Position numbers and translations under genes: made by a program
Source of the DNA: JAFDVL01 sp963794955
Lineage (GTDB): Bacteria; Acidobacteriota; Blastocatellia; RBC074
Reading direction: 5' to 3'
Assembly: GCA_963794955.1 (NCBI GenBank)
Contig: CAWCGF010000031.1
Location: 1 to 64,000, forward strand
Length of the DNA stretch: 64,000 nucleotides
The notes under the pieces: model-generated
The model's input: only the letters and a program-made list of their open reading frames with translations
Database searches by the model: none
Told to the model about the DNA's origin: nothing
Shown here: positions 9,080 to 18,628 of the stretch, piece by piece
Numbering within the stretch: position 1 is the stretch's first letter
Layout: each line of letters begins with the position of its first letter

Positions 9080-9169
9080 AAGAAGGGGAAAGGGGAAAAG
9101 GGGAGAAGGTGAGAAGGTGAGAGGAGACACCTTTTCCCTCCTCGCTCTTTCTCCCTTTCTCCCCTTCTT
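9080..9169. repeat. Purine-rich tandem repeat and inverted repeat between the two microcompartment genes
   Basis: A run of GGGGAAA / GGGGAGAA-like units (9080-9125) faces a partly complementary pyrimidine-rich run (9130-9169), so the transcript can form a long imperfect hairpin. It fills the whole gap between the shell gene stop and the dehydrogenase start. The same octamer family recurs at 28890. Confidence 0.6.
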
Positions 9170-9465
9170 TATTTTTTCGGCGCTGCGTTATTTCCCTTTG
9201 GTAACACGCGCTCGACTTCAGAATGCGGGCGGGGGATGACGTGGACGGAGACCAATTCGCCGACGCGGCGTGCGGCGGCTGCGCCTGCATCAGTTGCCGC
9301 TTTGACTGCGCCGACATCGCCGCGCACGAATACCGTCACATAGCCAGCGCCGATGTATTCGCGTCCGATCAAGACGACATTGGCGGCTTTGACCATTGCG
9401 TCAGAGGCTTCGACCGCGCCGATAAATCCTTTGGTCTCGATCATGCCGAGAGCTTCCATACTCAT
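9169..9465 (-). CDS. Bacterial microcompartment hexameric shell protein (BMC-H)
   Basis: A 98-residue single BMC domain of PduA/EutM/CcmK type. It has EALGMIETKGFIGAVEASDA at residues 4-23, VKAANVVLIG, YVTVFVRGDVGAVKAA and a closing VHVIPRPHSEVERVLP. Such proteins form six-fold hexamers that tile the facets of a protein-shelled organelle; the pore lets small substrates through. The start ATG 9465 follows a good GAGGAG site. It lies upstream of the acylating aldehyde dehydrogenase on the same strand. No pentamer (BMC-P), trimer (BMC-T), signature enzyme, alcohol dehydrogenase or phosphotransacylase gene is near, so the pair is a satellite locus or the edge of a scattered system. Confidence 0.93.
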   Translation of the reverse strand: MSMEALGMIETKGFIGAVEASDAMVKAANVVLIGREYIGAGYVTVFVRGDVGAVKAATDAGAAAARRVGELVSVHVIPRPHSEVERVLPKGNNAAPKK

Positions 9466-10054
9466 AAATTATTTCTCCTCAAATTGATGTTGTGCGTATC
9501 TGTTCGTTTGCGTCTTCGGGCAGGAAGACTCAGTTGACAATTGAAACTACCGTCTTGAGGCCTCGCAACTGAACAGGCGCGCACGACAATGCTGAAAATG
9601 AAGCGGCATCATAATCTGTGGCGAGATGGAGGACAAGGGGTGGGGCGTGACGGAGGGAAAGAGAGCAGGAGAGAAGGAGCGAACGAGCGCGAACGCGATC
9701 TCTCCGTCTCGCTCGCTCCCTTAAGGCTCTTGCGCGGCGGCGATTCGCACTTGCCAGGCTCAATTCAACGAGGCTGTTTGGCCTTTCAATGGGCACGATG
9801 GTAAACTGCGCCCGCTTTTCTTTCGTAGTTCATATTACAAATTAGGAAGCCGGGCAATGGCGATTGTTCTGGCGCTGGTTTCGAACTTGAGGAAATCATT
9901 GTCCTACTTGGCGTGGGTGGCATTAGCTGTCTGCCAGCGGCCAGATAACAAAAGAACCGGCAGACTTCACCTGTGCAATTGCGGCAAACGAGCGGGTGGT
10001 TTATCTTCAGCGCACTTTCAAGCTGATTTTGTACGAACTAACTGAGGTTATCTG
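9466..10054. other. Non-coding stretch between the divergent shell gene and hydrolase
   Basis: No credible gene is seen on either strand. The region holds a GA-rich tract (about 9650-9680) and an imperfect inverted repeat of GGAGCGA/CGAG words at roughly 9675-9722. It must contain the promoters of both flanking divergent genes, but no clear -35/-10 pair stood out. Short open frames here have no ribosome site and odd Arg/Ser-rich composition. Confidence 0.5.
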
Positions 10055-10892
10055 ATGTCACAACCTATTGTCGTCGCGGGTATTCAATGTGAGCCGCAAC
10101 TTGGACGTTTGGAGCACAATTTGGAAATGATTGCCACGTGGTCAGCACAGTCCCGCGCGGCTGGCGCTAACCTGGCGATTTTCCCCGAATGCGCCGTGAC
10201 GGGGTATTGCTTCGATTCGTTGGAAGAGGCGTTGGAGGTCGCGGAGACTGTGCCCGGCCCTACGACTGCTGCGCTGGAAACAATTGCTGCGCGGTTGAAC
10301 TTGCATCTGGTGGTCGGAATGCTCGAACGTGTAGCGACGCAACTTTACAACGTCGCGGTGCTGATTGGGCCGGAGGGATTGATGGGCAGTTATCGCAAGA
10401 TTCACCTGCCGTTTCTGGGCGTGGATCGTTTCACGGCACACGGGCACGATGGCTTTCGCGTTTACGACACCAGACTCGCGCGCACTCGGCGTGAATATTT
10501 GTTACGACTGCTCGTTTCCCGAAAGCGCGCGTGTGATGATGCTGGCTGGCGCTGACTTAATCACATTGCCGACAAATTGGCCGGAAAGTGGCGGTTGCGC
10601 TGTCCCGGATTTTGTCGTGCCGACGCGCGCGTTGGAAAACAAAGTGTATTACGCCGCTGTCAATCGCGTAGGAACGGAGCGCGGCATCAAGTTTATTGGT
10701 CGCTCGTCTATCGTTGATCCGTTTGGCAAAACGCTGGCGACAGCGGACGATACCGAGCAAATGTTGCTCGCCGAAATCAACCCGGTTTTGGCGCGTGACA
10801 AGCACATTGTCAGAGTTCCCGGCGAACACGAAGTCAATCGTTTGCAAGACCGGCAACCGGAACAATACGCTCTGCTGGTACAACCAAAGTAA
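10055..10892 (+). CDS. Nitrilase-superfamily carbon-nitrogen hydrolase, one internal frameshift
   Basis: The three catalytic residues of the family are visible: Glu in NLAIFPECAVTGY, Lys in GSYRKIHLPFLG, and Cys in LGVNICYDCSFPESAR. The enzyme would split a C-N bond in an amide, carbamoyl compound or nitrile; the substrate cannot be read from sequence. The first frame runs from ATG 10055 to about 10475. The Cys-containing half continues in another frame to the stop at 10890-10892. The total length is 838 bases, one more than a multiple of three, so one inserted base near 10470-10480 explains the break. Stitched length is about 278 residues, normal for the family. It lies just upstream of the first receptor gene. 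Confidence 0.82.
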
Positions 10893-10951
10893 GTGAAGGC
10901 ATCCGCTGAGATGTCAACCATCAACAGCCATACGAACAGAGGTCATCGTCA

Positions 10952-13900
10952 ATGAAAACTACGAAACTTTTCTCTCTTCTGCTCTTGTGCCTGCTCGCCT
11001 TTTCCACGAGGGCGCAGGAGTTTCGCGCCAGTGTTGCGGGGCAGGTGACAGACGCGAGTGGTGCGGTGTTGCCTGGCGCGACGATCACCGCGCGCAATGT
11101 TGCGACCAACGCCACATATAAATCCACCTCCGGCGAAGACGGCGAGTACGTGCTGCGCAGTCTTGATCCCGGCAATTACGTGTTCACCGTAGAAAAAACG
11201 GGCTTTCGCAAACTCGTGCGTGAAGGCATCGTGTTGCAGGTCGGCACGCAAGCGGCACTTGAATCTTCAATTGCCAACCGGCGAACTTACCGAATCTGTC
11301 ACTGTCCGCGAAGACATTGCGCAATTGCAAACCGACACGGCGGTGCGCGGCATCGTGATTGATCAGACGCGGGTGCTGAATACGCCCTTGCAGGGACGCA
11401 ATATGTTCGCCATCGCGTGGTCCGTGCCGGGCGTGCAGATTGGCGCTTCGGTTACCCGGCTGCGCCCCTTCGATATTGCAGGCAGCACCTCTATCACGGT
11501 CAACGGCGGACGGCGCGGGCAAAACGACGCGCAGGTGGATGGCGTCACCGCCACCTATCAGGCGGGCAACATCTCGTTCGTGCCTTCGGTAGATTCCGTC
11601 GCGGAATTCAAGGTCATTACCAGTCCGTTTGACAGTCAATTTGGTTTTACAACGGGCGGCGTCATCACTTCAGTCACGCGTTCGGGGGCGAATCAGTTTC
11701 ACGGCGGACTGTTTGAATATATCCAGAATACAAAGCTGAATGCGAATGAGTTCAATTCCAATCGTTCCGGCATTCAGCGCCAACGCTCCAACATCAATAC
11801 CTTTGGCGGTAATATCAATGGGCCGATCCTCAAGAACAAATTATTCTTTGCCTATTCATACGAAGGCATTCGGCAAAGCATCCCGGATCCGTTTACCACT
11901 TCGATTTCCACGCCCTTGCAACGCAGCGGAGATTTTTCGCAAACCAGACAGACGAACGGACAATTGCAGGTGATTTACGATCCGCTCACGACGCGCGCCG
12001 ACGCTAATGGCAAGCTGATCCGCGATCCATTTCCCAATAACAGGATTCCTGACAACCGCATCAATCCTGTCGCCAAAGCCGCCCTCGCCTTCCTGCCCGC
12101 CCCTAATGCGCTGGGCGATTCGTTGGGGCTGAACAACTACACCAACAGTTCCGCCGTGCCGCGCTTCATTGTTGACTTCAACGCGCATTCTGGACGGCTG
12201 GATTACAGTTGGTCGGAAAATACCAAAGTGTTTGGCCGGATGGCGTTCAATCGGTTGGATGAAGAGCGCGGTTTTCGGTACGGCAACGCGGCTGATCCTT
12301 CCGGCAATGTGCCGTTCGTACGGCAGAATTACAACGGCGTCGGCGGTGTGACCCATACGCTGAATGCCACGACGGTTGTGGATGCGCGCTTTGGCGTAGC
12401 GCGGTTTACGTCGCCGGGCGGCAACACGCTGGGTTCCAATTTTGACCTGTCGAAGCTGGGGTTTTCACAGCGGTTCATCAGCCAGGCGTTGAATCACTTC
12501 CCGCAATTTCGTTTCACTGATTACGAAGGCATTGGTTCGGCACCAGCGCGCGTGTCGCCTGCCTCGACGGTCTATCATTTCGTAAGTTCGGTATCGAAAC
12601 TGATGGGCAATCATTCGCTGAAGACGGGGTTTGAAACCCGACTTTTCCGTAACAATACGCGCGATCCGGGCAATGCCAACGGCGTTTTCAACTTCAACGC
12701 GGGCTTCACGCAACAAGACCCTCTGGCCGGTGCGTCGCGCACGTCCGGCAATCCCATTGCCTCATTCCTGTTGGGCTATCCGGCGTCGGGCAACATTGAA
12801 TCGCGCGCGTTCCCGGCCCGACAGCACATCGCCTATGCAGGCTTTTTGCAGGACGATTGGCGGCTGAGCAGTAAACTGAAATTGAATCTGGGTATTCGTT
12901 ACGAACTGATTACCGGAATGACAGATCGCTTCAATAACATCAACGCTGGCTTCGATCCGACCGCCGCGCTGCCCGTGGCTGTTCCGGGCTTCACGGGCAC
13001 AGGCAATATCCTGTATGCGGGAACGGGCAGTGTTCCGCGTTCGGCTTTCCAACTGGATAAAAATAACTTCATGCCGCGTTTCGGCGTGGCCTATCAGTTG
13101 GATGACAAGACTGTGTTGCGGGGTGGCATCGGCCAATTTTATGCGCCCGTCTGGGACGATCCAGGCAGTCTGGGATTTTCGCAGGTAACCACACTCGTGA
13201 CCGGAGTGCGCGTGGGCTTGCCGGACGTCGAGATTCGCGACCCATTCCCGACCGGCTTGATCGCGGCGGCCAGGGAGCGCACTAACACAATTGGGATGGG
13301 CTTCAACGTGTTCAATCCAGAACGGCGCATTCCCTACGTCTGGCAATACAGCGTGGAAATTCAGCGGCAACTGCCGTGGGACATGCTGTTTTCCATCGCG
13401 GGCGTCGGCAGCAGCGCACGCCAGATTCAAGTCACGCAATCCATCAACGAAGTGCCTGCTGCTGAATTAGCGAAAGGCTCGGCTTATTTGACCGCGCAGG
13501 TGGCCAATCCGTTCGCCGGCAAAGCACCCGGTACGGGATTGAATGGCGCGACGGTGCAACGCCAGCAATTGCTGCGCCCGTTCCCGCAATTCACGGGCAT
13601 CAATGTCGGCGGATATGCGGGCGGCAAGAGCCAATATTTCGGTTTGCAATCGTCGTTGCAGAAACGGTTTTCGGCGGGCGCGACGTTCACGCTTTCGCAC
13701 ACCTGGGCGAAGCTGATAGATCGCACCAACTTCCAAAATCCGCAAGACACCGAGTTGGAAAAACAGATTGCCGACGGCGATGTCACGCACAATATCGGTA
13801 TCAATGGCAGCTATGAATTGCCCTTCGGACGCGGACGCAGACTGCTGTCGTCGGACAATGCCATTTCCAACGCGATCTTTGGTGGTTGGGTCATCAATGG

Positions 13901-14309
13901 GTTGGTGCGCTTGCAAAGCGGGATGCCGACGAACTTCCCGGCGAATGCGGAACCGGTGGGCGGCATTGATCCGATTCCGTCGAACCAGAACATAGATCAG
14001 TGGTATACGCCGGGGTCGTTTCGGGCGTTAGCGCCGTTCACGTTGCGGCGGTTTTCGCTGCGCTACGGGCATCTGCGCAATCCACCCATTCGCAATTTTG
14101 ATCTTTCCGCGTTCAAGACGTTCACCATCACGGAAACGATCAGCCTGCAGTTCCGCGCGGAACTTATCAACGCGATGAATACACCGCAGTTTTTCAATGG
14201 CCCGGTGACGAATCCGGCGTCAGGAAACTTCGGCAAAATCGGCGGCGGGGCGACCTCACAATCCAATCTGCCACGGTTTGTGCAATTGGCGCTCAAGCTG
14301 AATTTCTAA
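10952..14309 (+). CDS. Oar-like TonB-dependent receptor 1, one frameshift near 11260
   Basis: An outer-membrane beta-barrel receptor of about 1,118 residues when stitched. It has a signal peptide (residues 1-21, ending TRAQ), a carboxypeptidase-regulatory-like Ig domain (VAGQVTDASGAVLPGATITA), a plug (NTPLQGRNMFAIAWSVPG, VNGGRRGQNDAQVDGV), and a long barrel ending in FVQLALKLNF with a C-terminal Phe. The signal-peptide half runs in one frame to about 11260 (VGTQAAL); the rest continues as NLQLPTGELTESVTV in another. The span is one base longer than a multiple of three. This architecture is the Oar type, very expanded in Acidobacteriota, and no SusD partner is present. It is first of three tandem paralogues, which probably import oligosaccharide or peptide substrates. 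Confidence 0.88.
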
Positions 14310-14315
14310 ATGTAA

Positions 14316-14373
14316 CACGTAGGAGCGAATTTATTTGCGCGGTCAAAACAGCAAATAAATTCGCTCCTACGTG
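14316..14373. repeat. Perfect 23-bp inverted repeat between receptors 1 and 2
   Basis: Arms 14316-14338 and 14351-14373 are exact reverse complements with a 12-nt loop. The outer end reads CACGTAGGAGCGAA, close to the arms at 17967 and 55684, so these look like members of one dispersed hairpin family. There is no strong T-run after the arm, so it is not a classical terminator, though it could act as an mRNA-stabilising hairpin. Confidence 0.8.
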
Positions 14374-14467
14374 CGATTTCTCCTCTCTATCGAGTTCTCC
14401 AACGCTTTGTCCATTTAGTCATTAGCGTGTTTTTTCTTAGTCCCGAAACTTTCTCAAGGAGGTTTGT

Positions 14468-17400
14468 ATGATTCGCCAAATTTTTCACCTCACGGTGCTG
14501 CTGCTATGCGGCCTGTGCGGCAGCGTACTCGCACAAGAATTCAAGGGAACCATTACCGGCGATGTCACCGATCCGAGCGGCGCTCCTATCGCGGGCGCGA
14601 AGGTGACGGCAACAAGCGTGGAACGAAACCTGGCAACGGAGACGACGACCAATGCGGCGGGCCGATACACCGTGCAGTCGCTGTTGCCCGGCAAATATGA
14701 ACTGGTGGTGGAAAGGAGCGGCTTCAAACGCTTCGTCCGCACCGATCTGGACATTACCTCGGCGGATCGGCTGGGGGTGGATGTAAAGCTTGAAGTCGGG
14801 AACGTGTCTGAATCGGTCACTGTTTCGGGCGCGGCGCCACCCTTACAGACCGAAACGGCTTCGCGCACGGCACTGGTGGAAAACCGCGTACTCGAAAATG
14901 TTCCCACCAACGGGCGCAACCTCTATCAATTGCAATATACGCTGCCGGGCGTCATCAAAAATTCGACCTACTGGGGTTCGATGGAACTGTATGCCTTTGG
15001 CAACATCAATGGTGTTTCGATCAGCGGCGGGCGCTCGGGCGAAAACGAAACCCTGATTGACGGCGTCTCCAACACGCGCGGCAATCGCGGCGTGGTGCTT
15101 GCGCCTTCGCTCAACAGCACGCAGGAATTCACGCTGCGGTCGAATACTTACGACGCGCAATTCGGTCGCATCGGCGGCGGCGTCACTTCGATCACGCTCA
15201 AATCCGGCACGAACGCGCTGCACGGGCAGGTGTTTGAATTTCTCAAAAACGACAAGCTCAACGCCAATGATTGGGTTGCTAATGCGAACAACGTGGCGCG
15301 CCCGCCGTTCAAGAACAATACCTTTGGCTTTGAGGTGGATGGGCCGATCTGGATTCCGAAACTTTTCAATGGACGCAATCGCGCGTTCTTTATGGTTTCG
15401 CTGGAGGCGTTGCGCGAGCCGCGCGCTTCGGGCGAAATTCGCACCCTGCCGACAGCGGAACAGTTGCAAGGCGATTTCTCGAACCTGAAAGACAATCAGG
15501 GGCGCACGATTCGGATTTTCGATCCGGCGACGGTGCGGCTGGTCAATGGAGCCTATGTCCGCGATCAGTTTCCCGGCAATCGCATTCCCACCAATCGGAT
15601 CAACCCCGTCGCGGCCAAAGTCGCGGCCTTTTACCCCAAGGCAAACCGCCCCGGCGGCGCGGATGGTCAGTTGAATTATGCGGCGTTTAATCCGTCCAGT
15701 AATTCCTACGACGCCTGGCTCGGCAAACTGGATTTTCGGCTGGGCGAACGGCACACGCTGGCGGTGCGCTACGGTCAAACACCGTGGGAAAACGTGGCCC
15801 GCATTCTGTGGGGCAACAATGCCGCCGAACCGAGCGGCGAAGCGCCTTCGACGCGCGTTTCGCGCAATTGGGGATGGGATTGGACCTACACCATCAGCCC
15901 GGCGGTGGTCTTCAACCTGCGCGGCGGATTGGCGCGCTACGAAGGCTTTAGCGGCAACACCTTTGCAGGCGGCTTCGATCCGCGGCAACTGGATTTCCCC
16001 GCGTCGCTGGTTTCGCAGTTCACCGCGTTGCAATTCCCGCGCTTCAATCTGGGCACGTATTCAGAGATTGGCGCGACGCAGGTGACGAACTATGAAGTGC
16101 AGGACACCTACAGTATTCAGCCCAACCTGAGCCTGACGCGGGGACAGCATTTCATCAAGACCGGCGTCGAATTCCGGCTCTACAACTCGAACCGCTTGCA
16201 GCCCGGCGCAGCGTCGGGCAATTACACCTTTGGCAAAAACTGGACGCAGGCGGATCCGCTGCGTGGCGATGCGCTATCGGGCAATGAATTCGCGTCGTTC
16301 CTGCTGGGCTTGCCGAGCAGCGGCTCCGTAGATCGCAACATTGATCCCGCGTATCGAAACAAATACTATGCGGTTTATGCGCAGGATGACTGGCGTTTTA
16401 CGCCACGGCTGACGCTCAATCTGGGGCTGCGTTGGGATTATGAGACGCCGATTGTCGAACGCTTCGACCGCATGATTCGCGGCTTCGCATTCGATCAGGC
16501 CAGCCCCATCGCCAGCCGTGTTTCCGGCCTGACGCTGAAAGGCGGATTGCTCTTTGCCGGAACGAACGGGCAAGAACGAATGGCCTTCAATCCTGACCGC
16601 AATAACTTCCAACCCCGTGCTGGCCTGGCCTGGCAGTTTCGCGACAAATGGGTGCTGCGCGCCGGATATGGCTTGAGCTATCTGGGACAGAGTGCCGTTG
16701 GCTCCGCGGCGGGCTTTAGTCGTCCGACGCCGTTGATCGCTTCGACCGATGGCAACATCACGCCTGCCGTGAACCTGAGCAATCCCTTCCCAACCAGTCT
16801 TTATCCAACCGGCTTGTTGCAGCCCATCGGCAGCAGCCTGGGGCTGGCGACGAATCTGGGGCAGGCCGTGTCAGCGCAATTTCTGAATCGTCCGTTGCCG
16901 TATTCGCATCAGTTTTCGTTCGGCTTCCAGCGGGAACTGCCCGGCGGATGGCTGGCCGAGGCGTCTTACGTCGGCAACATCACGAAGCAATTGCCGGTGA
17001 ATCTGAATATGAACTTTATCCCGCGCGACGTGCTGGAAAGCCGCCCGGTCGCGGAACGTGCCGCCTACTTCAGTGCGCAGGTTCCGAATCCGATGGCAGG
17101 GTTGCTGCCCGGCACGGGCCTCAACGGCGCGAACGTGGCGCGGCAGCAATTGCTCTTTGCCTTTCCGCAATACACGCAAGTGACGATCACCGACGTGCCG
17201 ATTGGGTCGCAGAACTATCACTCGCTGCAATCGTCCCTGACGCGGCGCTTCTCGCGCGGGCTGGCGGTTTCAGTGTCGTACACCTTCTCGAAAACACTCG
17301 AACAGGTTAGTGTGCTGAATGCGCAGGACGCGAACCTGAGTGACCTGACCCGCACGCCGCTTGAACAGCGGCTCTATCAATTCGACGTGCCGCACAAAGC

Positions 17401-17947
17401 GGCGGTCGTCGTGAGCTATGAGCTGCCTTTCGGTCGGGGCAAGCGGTTTGGCAACGGCATGAACAGAGTAGTGAATGGCATTATCGGTGGCTGGAACCTG
17501 AACACGCAATGGGTCTGGCAAACAGGTTTCGCCTTCAATTATCCGAACGCCGCGCCGCTTGCCGCTCGCAGTGCGCGTCTCACGGACGAGGAACGCAACA
17601 AACGCGCCAGGAATGGCCGCTTTGATGTCTCGGTAGACAAGTGGTTCGACACGACGCTTTTCCCGACCACAGCCCAAGCCCCGTTCACGCTGCGCACCTT
17701 CCCGACGCGCTTCCCTGACGTGCGGAGTCCAAGCCCAACCTTCGTGGAGATTTCGACCTTCAAGGAGTTTCTGATCAAAGAGCGGGTGCGCTGGCAAATC
17801 CGCGCCGATTTCCAGAACGCGTTCAATTACCCGTTCTTCGGCGTGCTGCAATCGAATGACGTAACCAACACGCGCTTCGGTCAATTGCGGGCGGACATTG
17901 GCAATGAACCGCGCCGGATTGTGGGCGTGATGAAAATCACGTTCTGA
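14468..17947 (+). CDS. Oar-like TonB-dependent receptor 2
   Basis: An intact 1,159-residue outer-membrane receptor. ATG 14468 follows a strong AAGGAGG site. Order: signal peptide (1-22, ending VLAQ), carboxypeptidase-regulatory-like domain (ITGDVTDPSGAPIAGAKVTA, through about 105), TonB plug (VPTNGRNLYQLQYTLPG; SGGRSGENETLIDGVSNTRG; IGGGVTSITLKSGTNALHG), then a beta-barrel with many aromatic-ended strands, ending in VGVMKITF. It shares the layout of receptors 1 and 3 but is clearly diverged from both, so the array is old, not a recent duplication. No SusD-like lipoprotein or dedicated TonB gene is visible. Substrate unknown; the sulfatase cluster that follows on the same strand suggests a sulfated polymer. 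Confidence 0.93.
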   Translation: MIRQIFHLTVLLLCGLCGSVLAQEFKGTITGDVTDPSGAPIAGAKVTATSVERNLATETTTNAAGRYTVQSLLPGKYELVVERSGFKRFVRTDLDITSADRLGVDVKLEVGNVSESVTVSGAAPPLQTETASRTALVENRVLENVPTNGRNLYQLQYTLPGVIKNSTYWGSMELYAFGNINGVSISGGRSGENETLIDGVSNTRGNRGVVLAPSLNSTQEFTLRSNTYDAQFGRIGGGVTSITLKSGTNALHGQVFEFLKNDKLNANDWVANANNVARPPFKNNTFGFEVDGPIWIPKLFNGRNRAFFMVSLEALREPRASGEIRTLPTAEQLQGDFSNLKDNQGRTIRIFDPATVRLVNGAYVRDQFPGNRIPTNRINPVAAKVAAFYPKANRPGGADGQLNYAAFNPSSNSYDAWLGKLDFRLGERHTLAVRYGQTPWENVARILWGNNAAEPSGEAPSTRVSRNWGWDWTYTISPAVVFNLRGGLARYEGFSGNTFAGGFDPRQLDFPASLVSQFTALQFPRFNLGTYSEIGATQVTNYEVQDTYSIQPNLSLTRGQHFIKTGVEFRLYNSNRLQPGAASGNYTFGKNWTQADPLRGDALSGNEFASFLLGLPSSGSVDRNIDPAYRNKYYAVYAQDDWRFTPRLTLNLGLRWDYETPIVERFDRMIRGFAFDQASPIASRVSGLTLKGGLLFAGTNGQERMAFNPDRNNFQPRAGLAWQFRDKWVLRAGYGLSYLGQSAVGSAAGFSRPTPLIASTDGNITPAVNLSNPFPTSLYPTGLLQPIGSSLGLATNLGQAVSAQFLNRPLPYSHQFSFGFQRELPGGWLAEASYVGNITKQLPVNLNMNFIPRDVLESRPVAERAAYFSAQVPNPMAGLLPGTGLNGANVARQQLLFAFPQYTQVTITDVPIGSQNYHSLQSSLTRRFSRGLAVSVSYTFSKTLEQVSVLNAQDANLSDLTRTPLEQRLYQFDVPHKAAVVVSYELPFGRGKRFGNGMNRVVNGIIGGWNLNTQWVWQTGFAFNYPNAAPLAARSARLTDEERNKRARNGRFDVSVDKWFDTTLFPTTAQAPFTLRTFPTRFPDVRSPSPTFVEISTFKEFLIKERVRWQIRADFQNAFNYPFFGVLQSNDVTNTRFGQLRADIGNEPRRIVGVMKITF

Positions 17948-17966
17948 TCCCCGCCATTCGCACCTT

Positions 17967-18025
17967 ACACGTAGTAGCGAAGTCCTTTGCTGACCCGCCG
18001 AGCCAAGGACTTTGCTACTACGTGT
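17967..18025. repeat. 24-bp near-perfect inverted repeat after receptor 2
   Basis: Arms 17967-17990 and 18002-18025 pair with two mismatches and an 11-nt loop. The outer sequence ACACGTAGTAGCGAAG resembles the arms at 14316 and 55684. Confidence 0.75.
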
Positions 18026-18045
18026 GGAAGCCCGTCAGGCAAGCT

Positions 18046-18466
18046 ATGATCGCCTTGAGAAAAACCCTCTCCACCTTTCCCTTGTTTTTGCTCGGGCTGC
18101 TCTCCACAGGCACAAAAGCGCAAACGACAACGCACGAATGGAGGCGCGAGTGGCTTTTGGGTGGGCAAGTCCCGCTGCACTCCCTGCCGAATAACACGCC
18201 TGATGATGTCCCGCTCCCCGGCTTTGCCACCGACTTTCTGCAAGCCCGCAGCGGCGAAGGCAATCCCCGCCTCAGCGTCGGACAGGTCAAGACGTTGGCG
18301 GGTGGCACAGCCAAATGGGTGACGCGAGTCTAACTGACCGCGCGACGAAACCGTCGTGTTGGTATTGGAATCGAAGTACGGCGGGGTGCTGATGGCATTG
18401 ACACAAAGCGACGACCCGTTGCAGAGTTTAAGCAGACGATTGCAAAAGATCACGGGTTTTAGCTGA
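18046..18466 (+). pseudogene. Remnant or frameshifted small secreted protein, family not recognised
   Basis: From ATG 18046 a signal-peptide-like start (ALRKTLSTFPLFLLGLLSTG) leads into about 95 residues ending near 18333. In another frame, coding-like sequence continues as DETVVLVLESKYGGVLMALT and SLSRRLQKITGFS, stopping at 18464-18466. The second part has a natural-looking protein composition and end, so the two may be one gene of about 140 residues split near 18330, where the join also contains extra stops. No known family was recognised. No clear ribosome site precedes 18046. It lies between two receptor genes in a gap of about 680 bp that otherwise holds only the hairpin at 17967. Confidence 0.35.
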
Positions 18467-18628
18467 GCAATGGGAAGCTGGAATGACTCACTACCAAGAC
18501 ACGGCGGCCTCACAGAGTTTTGCCAGGATTTGCTTTGTACAGCTTTGTGCTACTTCCACGTCTCGGCGGTGAAGATACTACTCATCCAAACGGAAACTGC
18601 AAAAATGTCACGACACAGGAGAACCCCT

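Noticed and set aside
9530..10045. Short open frames in the gap between the shell gene and the nitrilase
   Set aside because: They are Arg/Ser-rich, lack ribosome sites and overlap GA-rich repeat sequence.
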